A stretch of DNA of 42,194 nucleotides from Caldilineaceae bacterium SB0662_bin_25 (GTDB taxonomy: Bacteria; Chloroflexota; Anaerolineae; Caldilineales; Caldilineaceae), in NCBI GenBank assembly GCA_009840225.1, contig VXOE01000238.1, forward strand, positions 1-42,194, in the 5' to 3' direction. The stretch's first letter is position 1. Each line of letters starts with the position of its first letter. This document shows positions 41,881 through 42,194 of the stretch, in pieces. The notes beneath the pieces were generated by a model, which saw nothing but the letters and a program-made list of their open reading frames with translations, made no database searches and was not told the origin of the DNA. Made by a program: the position numbers and the translations under genes.

Positions 41881-42194
41881 GAAGCGCGCATTGGCTGGTA
41901 TGGCGGCACTTGGTGGGCCGGTCGGGGAATTGGTCCGGGTGGCTGGTAGGGCGCTGGCTGGTGGTGGAAGCCAGCCGGGGCCAGGGACCGGGTCGGGTGT
42001 GGGCATATGGTCGCAAAGGGACCTGCTCGAAAGTAGGCACCAGGTCGACCAGGCAGTAGGGGGGGCGTGGGGGGGGGGGGGGCCCCCCCCCCACACGGGG
42101 GGGGGAACCCCCCCCCCCCCCCCAACACGGGAGGGGGGGGGGGGGGGAGAATATGTTAGATTTATTGAGAGTCAAGTAGAAGGAGGGTATTAAA
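41881..42194. other. contig-end region without genes; homopolymer G/C blocks
   Basis: No credible gene is seen. From 42057 to about 42150 the sequence consists of long G runs and C runs broken by a few bases, unlike anything else in the window. Open frames there are poly-Gly/Pro artefacts. It resembles an assembly or sequencing artefact at a contig end rather than genomic sequence. The promoter of the minus-strand block should lie in the first ~150 bases of this region but is not clear. Confidence 0.7.

Noticed and set aside
41842-42193. Several Gly/Pro-rich open frames at the end of the window
   Set aside because: Products of homopolymer G/C blocks that are likely an assembly artefact.

Overview
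The window looks like chromosomal DNA of a Chloroflexota bacterium, most likely a Caldilineaceae-type lineage known from environmental and host-associated assemblies. This is an inference from style, not from a marker gene. The lipoproteins have Cys-Ala-Ala-Pro-Ala starts after the lipobox and Ala/Pro/Asp/Glu-rich linkers, the DNA is GC-rich, and there are many paralogous dipeptide-type ABC transporters next to BNR-repeat, amidohydrolase and Gfo/Idh/MocA genes. No rRNA, tRNA, CRISPR array, complete insertion sequence or replication origin is visible.

Layout: (1) 445-7807 (+): three tandem family-5 solute-binding lipoproteins, each followed by an RNA hairpin, then a DppB/DppC-type permease pair. 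(2) 7953-10842 (+): two Gfo/Idh/MocA oxidoreductases and an unrecognised protein. (3) 10843-12951: a decaying island with a FitA/VapB antitoxin, a PIN toxin interrupted by an in-frame TAG, a broken second copy of the unrecognised gene, and a 102-bp MITE-like element with inverted ends and flanking direct repeats. (4) 12952-16710 (+): a second transporter with a Tat-type binding lipoprotein and its permeases. (5) 16806-26730 (+): a catabolic-looking cassette of two glycosidase-like propeller proteins, a class III aminotransferase, a two-domain amidohydrolase, a DegT aminotransferase and three more amidohydrolase-fold proteins. (6) 26885-34031 (+): a third transporter bracketed by two M14 carboxypeptidase-like proteins. 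(7) 34096-41821 (-): a convergent block of a DegT aminotransferase, a formylglycine-generating-enzyme-like protein, a polysaccharide-deacetylase-like protein and three BNR/sialidase-like proteins. (8) The last ~140 bases are homopolymeric G/C blocks that look like an assembly artefact at a contig end.

Working model (inference): import and breakdown of peptide- or amino-sugar-containing oligomers. Three binding-protein/permease sets would take up oligomers using an ATPase encoded elsewhere, since none is present here. M14-like enzymes, propeller glycosidase-like proteins and the deacetylase-like protein would trim them, and oxidoreductases, PLP aminotransferases and amidohydrolases would process the monomers. 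The most unusual features are the repeated pairing of a catalytically degenerate amidohydrolase domain with an intact one (once fused, once as overlapping genes), a stem-loop after every one of the five binding-protein genes, and the island containing the interrupted toxin, pseudogene and MITE.
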